The notes beneath the pieces are model-generated. The model was not told the DNA's origin and made no database searches. It saw only the letters and a list, made by a program, of their open reading frames with translations. The translations under genes were made by a program, and so were the position numbers. A stretch of DNA of 64,000 nucleotides from an uncultured bacterium (GTDB lineage: Bacteria > Pseudomonadota > Gammaproteobacteria > Burkholderiales > Burkholderiaceae_C), in contig CAIYQZ010000046.1 in the NCBI GenBank assembly GCA_903928495.1, positions 1-64,000 on the forward strand, given 5' to 3'. Below are positions 8,959 to 16,930 of the stretch, one piece after another. Each line of letters begins with the position of its first letter. Positions within the stretch are counted from its first letter, which is position 1.

Positions 8959-9028
8959 GGGAGCATTGTGTGCGCAGGCGGTTAGCATGGCTGTCGCGCG
9001 CTTCACCCCAGCAACACCCATCAGTGCC

Positions 9029-9775
9029 ATGGCCCTTTCATCCGCCTGCCCCTCGTGCCGCCAGCCCATGGAGGCCCACCGCTTCACCAGCAACCAAGGC
9101 CAGTCACTCGAACTGGACATTTGTTACCCCTGCCAGGGCATGTGGTTTGACCGCTACGAAAACCTCAAGCTCACGCCCGACGCGGTGGTGGAACTGTTTC
9201 GCCTGCTGCACGAACACCGGGCAGAGCAGCACATGCCTTTGTCGTCCAAACTGGCCTGTCCGCGCTGTGTCAAGCCGCTGGACAAGGGGTTTGATCTGGT
9301 GCGCAGCGGCCGCTACATCACCTACCGCTGTGCCGGGCAACACGGGCGGTTCAGCACGTTTTCGTCGTTCATGGTGGAAAAAGGGTTTGTGCGGCACATG
9401 ACCCGCCCAGAGATAGACGACCTGGCCCAAAAGGTGGGGGCCATCTACTGCACCAGTTGTGGTGCGCCGGTGGACATCCGTAAAGACCACGCCTGCCCCT
9501 ATTGCAAGGCCGCGTTTTCGCTGATTGACCCCAACGCTGTGGCCCGTGCACTGGAGGGTTACGCCCAGGCGAGTGCCAAGGCCAAAGCGGGTGCAGCCCA
9601 TGCCTCCACCCTGGACATTGGGGATGCGTTGGTGGCGCTGGAGCGAGACCGCAGCAAGGCCGAACGGGAGCGCCAGAAATGCACTTTCAGCACCAGCGCG
9701 GATGTGTCTGACGCGCCGTTCACGGGTGACTTGCTGGTGGCGGGTGTGGCGTTGGTGTGGGGCATGCTTAACTGA
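9029..9775 (+). CDS. zinc-ribbon (zf-TFIIB-like) protein, 248 aa
   Basis: Start chosen at MALSSACPSCRQPM; the longer track ORF runs into the divergent DUF2889 gene. Three Cys clusters are visible: CPSC...CYPC near residues 7-34, CPRC near residue 75 and CTSCGAPV...CPYC near residues 140-160, i.e. successive zinc ribbons or knuckles. The first resembles zf-TFIIB (CYPCQGMWFDRYE). The C-terminal ~60 residues are Ala/Lys-rich, helical and end in a hydrophobic stretch (LLVAGVALVWGML), possibly a membrane anchor. Role unknown. Its 3' end overlaps the convergent diguanylate cyclase by 8 bp. Confidence 0.75.
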   Translation: MALSSACPSCRQPMEAHRFTSNQGQSLELDICYPCQGMWFDRYENLKLTPDAVVELFRLLHEHRAEQHMPLSSKLACPRCVKPLDKGFDLVRSGRYITYRCAGQHGRFSTFSSFMVEKGFVRHMTRPEIDDLAQKVGAIYCTSCGAPVDIRKDHACPYCKAAFSLIDPNAVARALEGYAQASAKAKAGAAHASTLDIGDALVALERDRSKAERERQKCTFSTSADVSDAPFTGDLLVAGVALVWGMLN

Positions 9776-10991
9776 CGGCTGCCAGTGGCGACACACACAC
9801 CCTGTTTCGTCCCGTGCTCTTGGCCTCGTACATGGCCACATCAGCGTGCTTCAGCACCTGCTCGGTTCGCGGTTGTCTGGGGTCGAGGGCTGCCACGCCA
9901 ACGCTGATGGTGAATGCAACCTCGGTGGCTGGGCGACCTCCGAGGGCCGCAATCACTGCAGGGCTCTCCAGTATCGCCAGGCGCAAGCGCTCGGCCAACT
10001 CTGCAGCTCCGGCCAGCGTGGTGGCAGGCAGCAGAACCGCAAATTCTTCGCCCCCCAGGCGGCCCAGGGTGTCAATGCGACGCAAGTTGCCTTGCAGCAC
10101 AGTCACCAGATGCTTGAGGACTTCATCTCCGGCGTCGTGGCCCCAGGTGTCATTGACGTGTTTGAAGTGGTCTATGTCCAGCATCAGCAGCCCGGCTTCC
10201 GAATGGGTGCGCTGCACACGCAGGTGTTCCTGTGCCATGGCATCCAGGAAGCTGCGGCGGTTGTGGGCACCCGTCAATGGGTCGTGGTAGGCCAGGGTGC
10301 GCAGTTCTTCAAGGGCGACCGCATGTGCTTCGCTCACGGCCGCCAGACGGTGTGCCATGTGGTTGAAGCTGCGTGCCGTGTCGGCCAGTTCGTCCTGGCC
10401 TTCGTCGTTCACGTGCTGTTTCAGCTGCCCTCCGGCAATGGCGCGGCTTGCAATGCTCAGGTCGTTCAACCGTTTGGTAAGCAAGGTGCCGAAGAACATC
10501 GAGAACACGGCCACGGCTGCCATCACCCCCAGCGCAATGGCAATGGTTTTGTTCTTGACCGCCGCCAGCATGGCCGTCATTTCGTCGAGTTCGATGCCAA
10601 AGCGCGCTTGACCGTAGTGCGTGCCGGCCACTTCGATCGCCACCGACCGTCCCAGCAGCTGCTCGTCTGCCTGCGCACTCCATGCGGTGTTGCCTTCAGG
10701 CTCGACGCCTGACGCGGCCATGCGGGTGCCACTCTGGTCAAGGAATTCCACGTAGGCAACTTGCCCGGAGGCCACCAGATCGGCCGCCAGATCCCTGAGC
10801 GTGGACACGTCAAAAGCCACCATCGGGTCGCGCGCAGCGGCTGACAGCAGTTGGGTTGTCACAGTGGCCCGATGCTCGATCTGCTGCCTGCAGGCCGTGC
10901 GCATCTGCGCCAGGACTGACAGCACCAGCACAGCAAGCAACACCGCTTGAATGAGGGTGACACCCAGAACCGTTTTGGTGCGGAATTTCAT
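9768..10991 (-). CDS. membrane diguanylate cyclase, periplasmic sensor-HAMP-GGDEF
   Basis: A 407-aa protein: TM1 (residues ~8-30), a ~120-residue periplasmic domain of CHASE8/YfiN style (PMVAFDVSTLRDLAADLVAS), TM2 (~150-172), HAMP, and a C-terminal GGDEF domain. The active motif is GGEEF and the inhibitory I-site RRID lies five residues before it, so it should be catalytically active and product-inhibited. It lies 24 bp downstream of the PhnD-like binding protein, which suggests the binding protein feeds its periplasmic domain, analogous to a periplasmic partner controlling YfiN. Confidence 0.92.
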   Translation of the reverse strand: MKFRTKTVLGVTLIQAVLLAVLVLSVLAQMRTACRQQIEHRATVTTQLLSAAARDPMVAFDVSTLRDLAADLVASGQVAYVEFLDQSGTRMAASGVEPEGNTAWSAQADEQLLGRSVAIEVAGTHYGQARFGIELDEMTAMLAAVKNKTIAIALGVMAAVAVFSMFFGTLLTKRLNDLSIASRAIAGGQLKQHVNDEGQDELADTARSFNHMAHRLAAVSEAHAVALEELRTLAYHDPLTGAHNRRSFLDAMAQEHLRVQRTHSEAGLLMLDIDHFKHVNDTWGHDAGDEVLKHLVTVLQGNLRRIDTLGRLGGEEFAVLLPATTLAGAAELAERLRLAILESPAVIAALGGRPATEVAFTISVGVAALDPRQPRTEQVLKHADVAMYEAKSTGRNRVCVSPLAAVS

Positions 10992-11015
10992 GAACAGACC
11001 CGTGTGTTGCGCTGC

Positions 11016-11834
11016 CTACTGCACTGACTCGATCAGCTTTTTCAGATCAAGCCGACGCACGTCGTTGTAGTCGCTGTCGATGGCAGGCTCAAAGCCCTTG
11101 AAAGCCACCGTGGCCAACAGTTTTCGTCCCACCTCGTCTTGTTGCAGGCTGCTGAAAGCCTGCTGGAGCTTGTGGACGGTGCTTGCAGGTACCCGCGGGT
11201 GTGCGCCAAAAGGATGGGAGTGATACACCGCTGTGGTGTGAAGCACGCGCAAACTGCCCCCCAACTGCGGGTCAGCGGTTTGCAGCACCTTCAGAATGGT
11301 GCCACCCACCTCGAAATGGCCACCGGCCACACTCTTCAACACCGAATCATGCGATTGCACATACTGGGCGTGAACCTGTATGCCTTGAGCGTGCAACTCG
11401 GCCTGCGTGAGCATGCTGGCTGCAAACGCTAGTTGCGTGGGGAAGCTGACTCTGGCCCCGTTGATTTCCCGCAGGTTCTTGATCTTGCTGTCTTTGCGGA
11501 CGATCAGGATGCCTTCCAGGGGTTGGTTGCGTTCCCGTGCAAAAGCCCGATACCCGGGGCTGGCGCTGACCACCTGGTAGTGGTAGGGGTTCATGTAGGC
11601 AATGTCGTATTCGCCTTTTTCCAAACGCTCACCGAAGGCCGGAATGCTGGTGGCAGTGCGAAAACGCAGTTCCACACCCGATCGCCGGGCGACTTCATCC
11701 AGCAGGGGTGTCCATTCCTCGGCCAGTTTGGCTGCCGGTTTGAGCGGGGTGATTCCCACCCACAGAGGTTGGGCATGCGCACCCAACACTCCACTTAAAA
11801 CCAGCAATAAACCCCAAAAGCCGATTCGTGTCAT
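11016..11834 (-). CDS. PhnD-like phosphate/phosphonate-type periplasmic binding protein
   Basis: Start moved to MTRIGFWGLLLVLSGVLGAH, which opens a Sec signal peptide (cleavage after HAQ), giving 272 aa. Family features are VGITPLKPAAKLAEEW, YDIAYMNPYHYQ, GILIVRKDSKIKNL, the segment with SFPTQLAFAASML, and VGGTILKVLQ. No permease or ATPase genes adjoin. The next gene, 24 bp away, is a diguanylate cyclase, so this is probably a sensory rather than transport binding protein. The ligand may be an oxyanion or phosphonate, or something different; this cannot be decided here. Confidence 0.87.
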   Translation of the reverse strand: MTRIGFWGLLLVLSGVLGAHAQPLWVGITPLKPAAKLAEEWTPLLDEVARRSGVELRFRTATSIPAFGERLEKGEYDIAYMNPYHYQVVSASPGYRAFARERNQPLEGILIVRKDSKIKNLREINGARVSFPTQLAFAASMLTQAELHAQGIQVHAQYVQSHDSVLKSVAGGHFEVGGTILKVLQTADPQLGGSLRVLHTTAVYHSHPFGAHPRVPASTVHKLQQAFSSLQQDEVGRKLLATVAFKGFEPAIDSDYNDVRRLDLKKLIESVQ

Positions 11835-11985
11835 GGCTACACCCCGTTGAACCACATGTCGCCGGATGGCGACGGCAAACACAAGGTTAGCCACCGCAAC
11901 GTTGGACGGGATGATCTGAATCAAGCGCTATTGAAACGTGCCCCACATGCGAAGCCTTCGTCCCACGCGCCAAGGCTGCGTCATT

Positions 11986-13530
11986 TCACAGCCTGAACAC
12001 CGCCACCGACCGTTTCAGCCCCTCAGAGCCTGTGCTGAGGTTGTCGGCCGCCGCGCTGGCCTGCTCGACCATGGCCGCGTTTTGCTGCGTCACGTTGTCC
12101 AGTTGCACGATGGCATTGTTGATCTGCATCAGCCCCTCGGACTGCTCACGCGTGGCGTGACGGATTTCTTCCACCACCGTGTGTGTCGCGTTGATCTCGG
12201 TCACCACATCGTCAATGGTCCCGCTGGCCTGGCCCATCTGGCCCACCGCGTTGGTGACCTGGTTGACCGAGTTCTGGATGAGATCCTTGATCTCTTTGGC
12301 CGCTGCACCGCTGCGCTGGGCCAGGCTGCGCACCTCGCCCGCCACCACCGCAAAGCCTCTGCCTTGCTCACCGGCACGGGCCGCTTCTACCGCCGCGTTC
12401 AGCGCCAGGATGTTGGTCTGGAACGCAATGCCTTCGATCACGCTGATGATTTCGCTCATCTTCTTGGACGAGCTCTCAATGCCCTTCATGGCTTCGCCCA
12501 CGGTGTGAATGGCTGTTTGCCCGTTGGCCGCGATGTGGGCGCTGCGCTGGGTCTGGTCGGCCATGGCGTTGGCGTTGTCTGAGGTGGTGCGCACCGTGGC
12601 TGCCAGCTCTTCCATGGAGGCTGCGGTTTCTTCCAGGTTGCTGGCCTGAGTTTCGGTGCGGGCAGACAGGTCCTGGCTGGCCGCTGCAATCTCTTGCGCC
12701 GCCTGGCCAAATCCGCTCACCTCGGAGCGCACATCACCGATGATGGCCTTGAGGTTGACTTGGATCTGCGACAGATTGCGCAGCAAACTGCCTGCTGGCT
12801 CGGGCGCCGATGTGTCCACGCGTGTGCTCAGATTGCAAGCGGCTACGTCACGGGCAAAGCGCTCAGCCGTTTGCAGCGGGGCCGACACGCTGGAGCGAAA
12901 CCACCACATGATGACCGCCGAGCCCAGCAGCATTCCCAGGGTCTCGATGATGAAAGCGGTCTGGCCACTCACACCCAGCACGCTGGGCCCCAGACTGACC
13001 AAGATCATGGCCAGCAGCAAGAAGCCCAGTCGGGCCTCCCCACTGCTGCGGCTCCATTTGTTGACCAGCCCCATGACACCGCCACGCACTACTTGTCCCC
13101 GGTTCAGCGACAGGCCGCTGTTGCCAGCATTCAACTTGACATGCAGCGCTTCTGCTGCCTGTACCTGTGCACGGCTGGGTTTGGTGCGCACCGACAGGTA
13201 GCCCGTGGGTTTGCCGTTGTCCATGATGGGCGTGGCGTTGGCCACCACCCAGTAGTGGTCACCGTTTTTGCGGCGGTTTTTGACCAACCCGGTCCAGGGC
13301 AGACCGCTGCCGATGGTGCGCCACATGTCGCGGTAGGCCTCGGGCGGCATGTCGGGGTGGCGAATGATGTTGTGCGGCTGACCGATGAGCTCGTCGTACT
13401 CGAAGCCACTGGCTTCCACAAACGCCCGGTTGCAGTGAATGATTTCGCCCTTGGTGTTGGTGCTGGACACCAGCATCAGGTCAGCGGGGTAGTCGTACTC
13501 GCGCTGGGTAACAGGTTGGTTGTTGCGCAT
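11986..13530 (-). CDS. Aer-like PAS methyl-accepting chemotaxis protein
   Basis: A 514-aa chemoreceptor. Its N-terminal PAS domain (residues ~18-110, with [20 protein letters not shown]) matches the FAD-binding PAS of Aer-type aerotaxis receptors. There are two short TM helices around residues 165-210, then HAMP and an MCP signalling domain, with the hairpin tip close to consensus ([37 protein letters not shown]). There is no periplasmic sensor domain and no C-terminal CheR-binding pentapeptide. It likely guides energy or oxygen taxis. An FNR-like box lies about 107 bp upstream. Confidence 0.93.
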   Translation of the reverse strand: MRNNQPVTQREYDYPADLMLVSSTNTKGEIIHCNRAFVEASGFEYDELIGQPHNIIRHPDMPPEAYRDMWRTIGSGLPWTGLVKNRRKNGDHYWVVANATPIMDNGKPTGYLSVRTKPSRAQVQAAEALHVKLNAGNSGLSLNRGQVVRGGVMGLVNKWSRSSGEARLGFLLLAMILVSLGPSVLGVSGQTAFIIETLGMLLGSAVIMWWFRSSVSAPLQTAERFARDVAACNLSTRVDTSAPEPAGSLLRNLSQIQVNLKAIIGDVRSEVSGFGQAAQEIAAASQDLSARTETQASNLEETAASMEELAATVRTTSDNANAMADQTQRSAHIAANGQTAIHTVGEAMKGIESSSKKMSEIISVIEGIAFQTNILALNAAVEAARAGEQGRGFAVVAGEVRSLAQRSGAAAKEIKDLIQNSVNQVTNAVGQMGQASGTIDDVVTEINATHTVVEEIRHATREQSEGLMQINNAIVQLDNVTQQNAAMVEQASAAADNLSTGSEGLKRSVAVFRL

Positions 13531-13585
13531 GACAAGGTCTCTTGTTGGTGGCAGTTGGGTCTAAACCCTGCCGTTGCTAAGTCTG

Positions 13586-13885
13586 TTACCGAACACTCAT
13601 ATTACCCATCAGGGTATATGGGCGGGGTGTTCTGGCTTGATAAATGTCAAGGTGGTTCGGTGTGTGTGTCCTGCACCACAGGTGCCCGAACGCCTCCTCC
13701 GGCATGTCGGGGTGCCTGACCATGTTGTGCGGTTGCCCTACCAACTCGTCCAGCAGGAAACCGCTGACCGAGACAAAGTTGGGGTTGGCGTAGGTGATCC
13801 GACCCTTGACGTCGGTGATCGAAATCAGCGTCTGGTCTTCTGGAACCTTGAGCGCGGTCTGTGTGACGGGCAGGTTGCTTCTCAT
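13586..13885 (-). pseudogene. truncated Aer-like PAS domain (remnant paralogue)
   Basis: A 99-aa ORF. The first ~70 residues align without gaps to the N-terminus of the adjacent chemoreceptor: MRSNLPVTQ against MRNNQPVTQ, and DELVGQPHNMVRHPDMPEEA against [20 protein letters not shown]. Homology stops abruptly after HLW, inside the PAS core, and the remaining residues are unrelated and cover the next gene's promoter region. This looks like a duplicated chemoreceptor gene deleted for everything after half of the PAS domain. A functional stand-alone half-PAS is unlikely but cannot be excluded. Confidence 0.7.
13637..13650. promoter_or_regulatory. FNR/CRP-type box upstream of the Aer-like gene
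   Basis: On the reverse strand the site reads TTGAC-ATTT-ATCAA, a one-mismatch version of the FNR consensus TTGAT-N4-ATCAA. It lies 107-120 bp upstream of the chemoreceptor start, in DNA just beyond the point where the upstream PAS remnant loses homology. Oxygen-responsive control of an aerotaxis receptor is biologically sensible but not shown. Confidence 0.55.
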
Positions 13886-13930
13886 GGGTGCTCCGGTTTC
13901 AAAAGATTGAAGGGTTTGGTGCGCATGCGG

Positions 13931-16879
13931 TCAGTGGTCTGGCAGTTGGTCGGCAGGCACAGGGCGCCCAAACAGATAGCCCTGGAATGAGGCACACCCC
14001 TGGCCCAGCAGAAACAGCAACTGTTCGGCTGTTTCCACACCCTCGGCCACCACGTTCAGGCCCAGGCTGTCGGCCAGCGACAAGATGGTGGACGCAATGG
14101 CCGCGTCGTTAGAGTCAGTGAGCACATCGCGCACAAACGACTGGTCAATCTTCAATTGGTCGAGCGGCAAGCGCTTGAGGTAACTCAGCGACGAGTAGCC
14201 AGTGCCAAAGTCGTCCAACGAGAAGCGCACGCCCAGGGCCCGCAGCGTGGTCATTTTGTCGATGGTTTCGGGGATGTCGCTGTGCAGCATGCTTTCGGTC
14301 AGTTCCAGGCGCAGCAGGTGTGCGTTGGCCCCCGTTTCGGTCAGTGTTTGCCTGACGTCTTGCACGAAGTCGGCGTCTTTGAACTGGCGTGCACTCACAT
14401 TCACCGCCACCGACCATGTCTGCCTTATTGGGTGTGTTGCCCAGGCTGCCAATTGTTCGCAAGCGGTGTGCAGCACCCACTTGCCAATGGGCAGGATCAG
14501 CCCAGTCTGCTCTGCCAGCGGGATGAACTGGGCCGGTGATATGGGGCCTTTGGAGTGATGCGTCCATCGCAGCAGCGCCTCCACGCCCAGCACCCCGCCC
14601 CCTGCCGTGACAACAGGCTGGTAATGAACGGCCAACGCCTGGCGGCTTTGTGCCTCGCGCAGGTCGCGCAGCAGCACTGCGCGGTTGTTCACCTCGTCCT
14701 GCAAGGCAGGGTCGAAAAACGCCACGCGGTTGCGGCCCGCGGCCTTGGCACGATACAGCGCCATGTCGGCCTGCTTCAGCAGTTCCTCCACGGGCATGGC
14801 TGAGCTCAGGAACAACACCACGCCAACGCTGGCGGTTTCGTCCAGTTGCAGACCATTGAAGTGGTAGCGCATGGCCAGTGCCTCGCGAACTTTTTCGCCC
14901 AGGTCGCCCGCGCGGGCAGTGGCTTGTGCCAAGTCATCGCCCAGGCCCCCGAGCACCAGCACAAACTCGTCTCCGCCAAAGCGCGCCACGGTGTCGGTCT
15001 GGCGCACGCAATGCTGGAGGCGCAGCGAAACCTGGCGCAGCAACTCGTCGCCCTGGTAGTGGCCCAAGGTGTCGTTGACCTCTTTGAAGTGGTCCAAGTC
15101 CAGCATCACCAGGGCACCAAACTCGCCACTGCGGCCGGAGGCCAGCAGCGCCAGGTTCAGGCGCTCGGCCATCAGGCGGCGGTTGGGGAGGCCCGTGAGC
15201 GGGTCGAAGAAGGCCATGCGCTGGGCCTCTTCCTCCGCTTTCTTGCGTTCGGTGATGTCTGCGCGGATGGCGATGTATTGCACCGGCAGGCCGTCAGGCC
15301 CCACAAAAGGCACGATGGTGGTGTACACCCAGTACAGCGTGCCGTCTTTGGCACGGTTGCAAATTTCGCCGTTCCACACCTCGCCCCGGGAGATGGTGTG
15401 CCACAGCGTGTCAAAGAACGCCTTGGAGTGGTATCCGGAATTGATGACCTGGTGCGTTTTTCCGAGCAACTCACTGCGCGGGTACTTGGAAATGGTGCAG
15501 AACTTGTCGTTCACACGCGTGATGACGCCCTGTGCGTCGGTCACGGCCACGATGGCGTGGGCATCGAGTGCAGCCGTCAGATCTGAAATGTCACGCACCG
15601 AATCGAGCAGCTTTTGATGCGTGCGTTCGCGCTCTGTGATGTCGTTGACGATGGCCATCACGCCCATCACGTTGCCATGCTCGGAGCGCTGGGGCACCAC
15701 GCGGCCTTCAGCCGCGACGGGCAAGCCATTTGGACCTGTGTAGTGCACTTCGACGGACGCCGACTGTCCACCCAGGGCCTGTTGCAGTGCACGCTGTACC
15801 GCCTCCAGTGTTTCCGGTGGCAGCACAGCATCGAAGCGCTGACCCAGGATGTCTTTGACCGAGCGGCCCAAGCGCGCGGCTTGCACCGGATTCACATAGA
15901 GAAAACGCAGTTCTGTGTCCAGGTGAGACACGCCCACCGGCACGTTGTTCAGCACAGCGTCGAGCTCTTGCTTTTGCTCGCGAACACGTTGTGCCGAGGC
16001 GTGCAACGCGGAATACGGTTCCTCGACGGTGATCTGGAATGTCACCCTGTAAATCAGCCAGAAAGCAAAAATCTTGTAAACGTGACCAAACACGTTCATG
16101 AAGTCGGATGGCGATGCATACCCAATGAAGGCGATCTCGCCCACGCCCATCACGAAATACGCACTGCCCAGGCGCAGCATCTTGGCGTTGCCCGGCAGTC
16201 GGAGCCCTTGCCAAAACAGCCAGGCGGCCGCCAGGAAGTGTGCGGCGGACAGCACCAGTTCAGCACCCACCTTGAACGGGGTAAGACCTTGGCCTGGCAC
16301 AAACGTGGTGGGAAATGCAGACAGCGCGTGGCTGCTGAGCATCAGCAAGATGACCACGCAGCCTGCGCCGAGGCCCAGCCACAGGCCTTTGGTGCCGGGC
16401 AATGGCACCCGCGCTGCCACGAGCCACACCGTGATCACCTCGAAACTGCGGCCAGCCAGCCACAGGAAAATGGCTTTGGGTGTGCTTGCCTCGCTGATCA
16501 GTGAGGGCATGCCCTCGTAGGCCAGGGCATGCAGCACGTCCACACCCGCCACCACCGTGAAGCCAAACACCAGGGCCTTGACGGGCTGCGCGTATTTGGG
16601 TGATTGGTTGTGCCAAGCCAGTGACACCACCATCAGGGACACCAGCACTGACACCAGTTCCAGCAACAGGTGAACAGCAGGCCAGTCAGCCGCGCGGTGT
16701 GCAAACAACCCGTCCGGGGACATCAGTGCCGCCAACGTCATCACAGCCACGGCCAGCCCACATGTCCACGCCGTGTGGACACGCACCCGCGCCATGCTCA
16801 TGGCAGGGGTGAGGAACAACTCGGGCAATGTGGGCATGTGCAACCTGCGGTACCAGTCAATCTGTCTGCAAGCGTACAC
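13931..16879 (-). CDS. MASE3-PAS-PAS-GGDEF-EAL c-di-GMP enzyme
   Basis: A 982-aa protein from a GTG start; MPTLPELFLTP (ATG at 16837) is an equally good or better start. A MASE3-type membrane sensor (residues ~25-280, with VDVLHALAYEGMPS) is followed by two PAS domains (~300-560), GGDEF (~565-720) and EAL (~730-975). The cyclase motif GGDEF and I-site RQTD are intact. EAL features are also intact (VEALLRW, LDDFGTGYSSLSYLKRLP, VAEGVET). It could both make and degrade c-di-GMP. Its MASE3 domain is a paralogue of that in the histidine kinase encoded next, suggesting both respond to the same signal. Confidence 0.92.
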   Translation of the reverse strand: MYACRQIDWYRRLHMPTLPELFLTPAMSMARVRVHTAWTCGLAVAVMTLAALMSPDGLFAHRAADWPAVHLLLELVSVLVSLMVVSLAWHNQSPKYAQPVKALVFGFTVVAGVDVLHALAYEGMPSLISEASTPKAIFLWLAGRSFEVITVWLVAARVPLPGTKGLWLGLGAGCVVILLMLSSHALSAFPTTFVPGQGLTPFKVGAELVLSAAHFLAAAWLFWQGLRLPGNAKMLRLGSAYFVMGVGEIAFIGYASPSDFMNVFGHVYKIFAFWLIYRVTFQITVEEPYSALHASAQRVREQKQELDAVLNNVPVGVSHLDTELRFLYVNPVQAARLGRSVKDILGQRFDAVLPPETLEAVQRALQQALGGQSASVEVHYTGPNGLPVAAEGRVVPQRSEHGNVMGVMAIVNDITERERTHQKLLDSVRDISDLTAALDAHAIVAVTDAQGVITRVNDKFCTISKYPRSELLGKTHQVINSGYHSKAFFDTLWHTISRGEVWNGEICNRAKDGTLYWVYTTIVPFVGPDGLPVQYIAIRADITERKKAEEEAQRMAFFDPLTGLPNRRLMAERLNLALLASGRSGEFGALVMLDLDHFKEVNDTLGHYQGDELLRQVSLRLQHCVRQTDTVARFGGDEFVLVLGGLGDDLAQATARAGDLGEKVREALAMRYHFNGLQLDETASVGVVLFLSSAMPVEELLKQADMALYRAKAAGRNRVAFFDPALQDEVNNRAVLLRDLREAQSRQALAVHYQPVVTAGGGVLGVEALLRWTHHSKGPISPAQFIPLAEQTGLILPIGKWVLHTACEQLAAWATHPIRQTWSVAVNVSARQFKDADFVQDVRQTLTETGANAHLLRLELTESMLHSDIPETIDKMTTLRALGVRFSLDDFGTGYSSLSYLKRLPLDQLKIDQSFVRDVLTDSNDAAIASTILSLADSLGLNVVAEGVETAEQLLFLLGQGCASFQGYLFGRPVPADQLPDH

Positions 16880-16930
16880 ACGCGAAATCAGCGTTTCAAT
16901 CGATTTGATCGATTTTGATCTTGTGATCGG

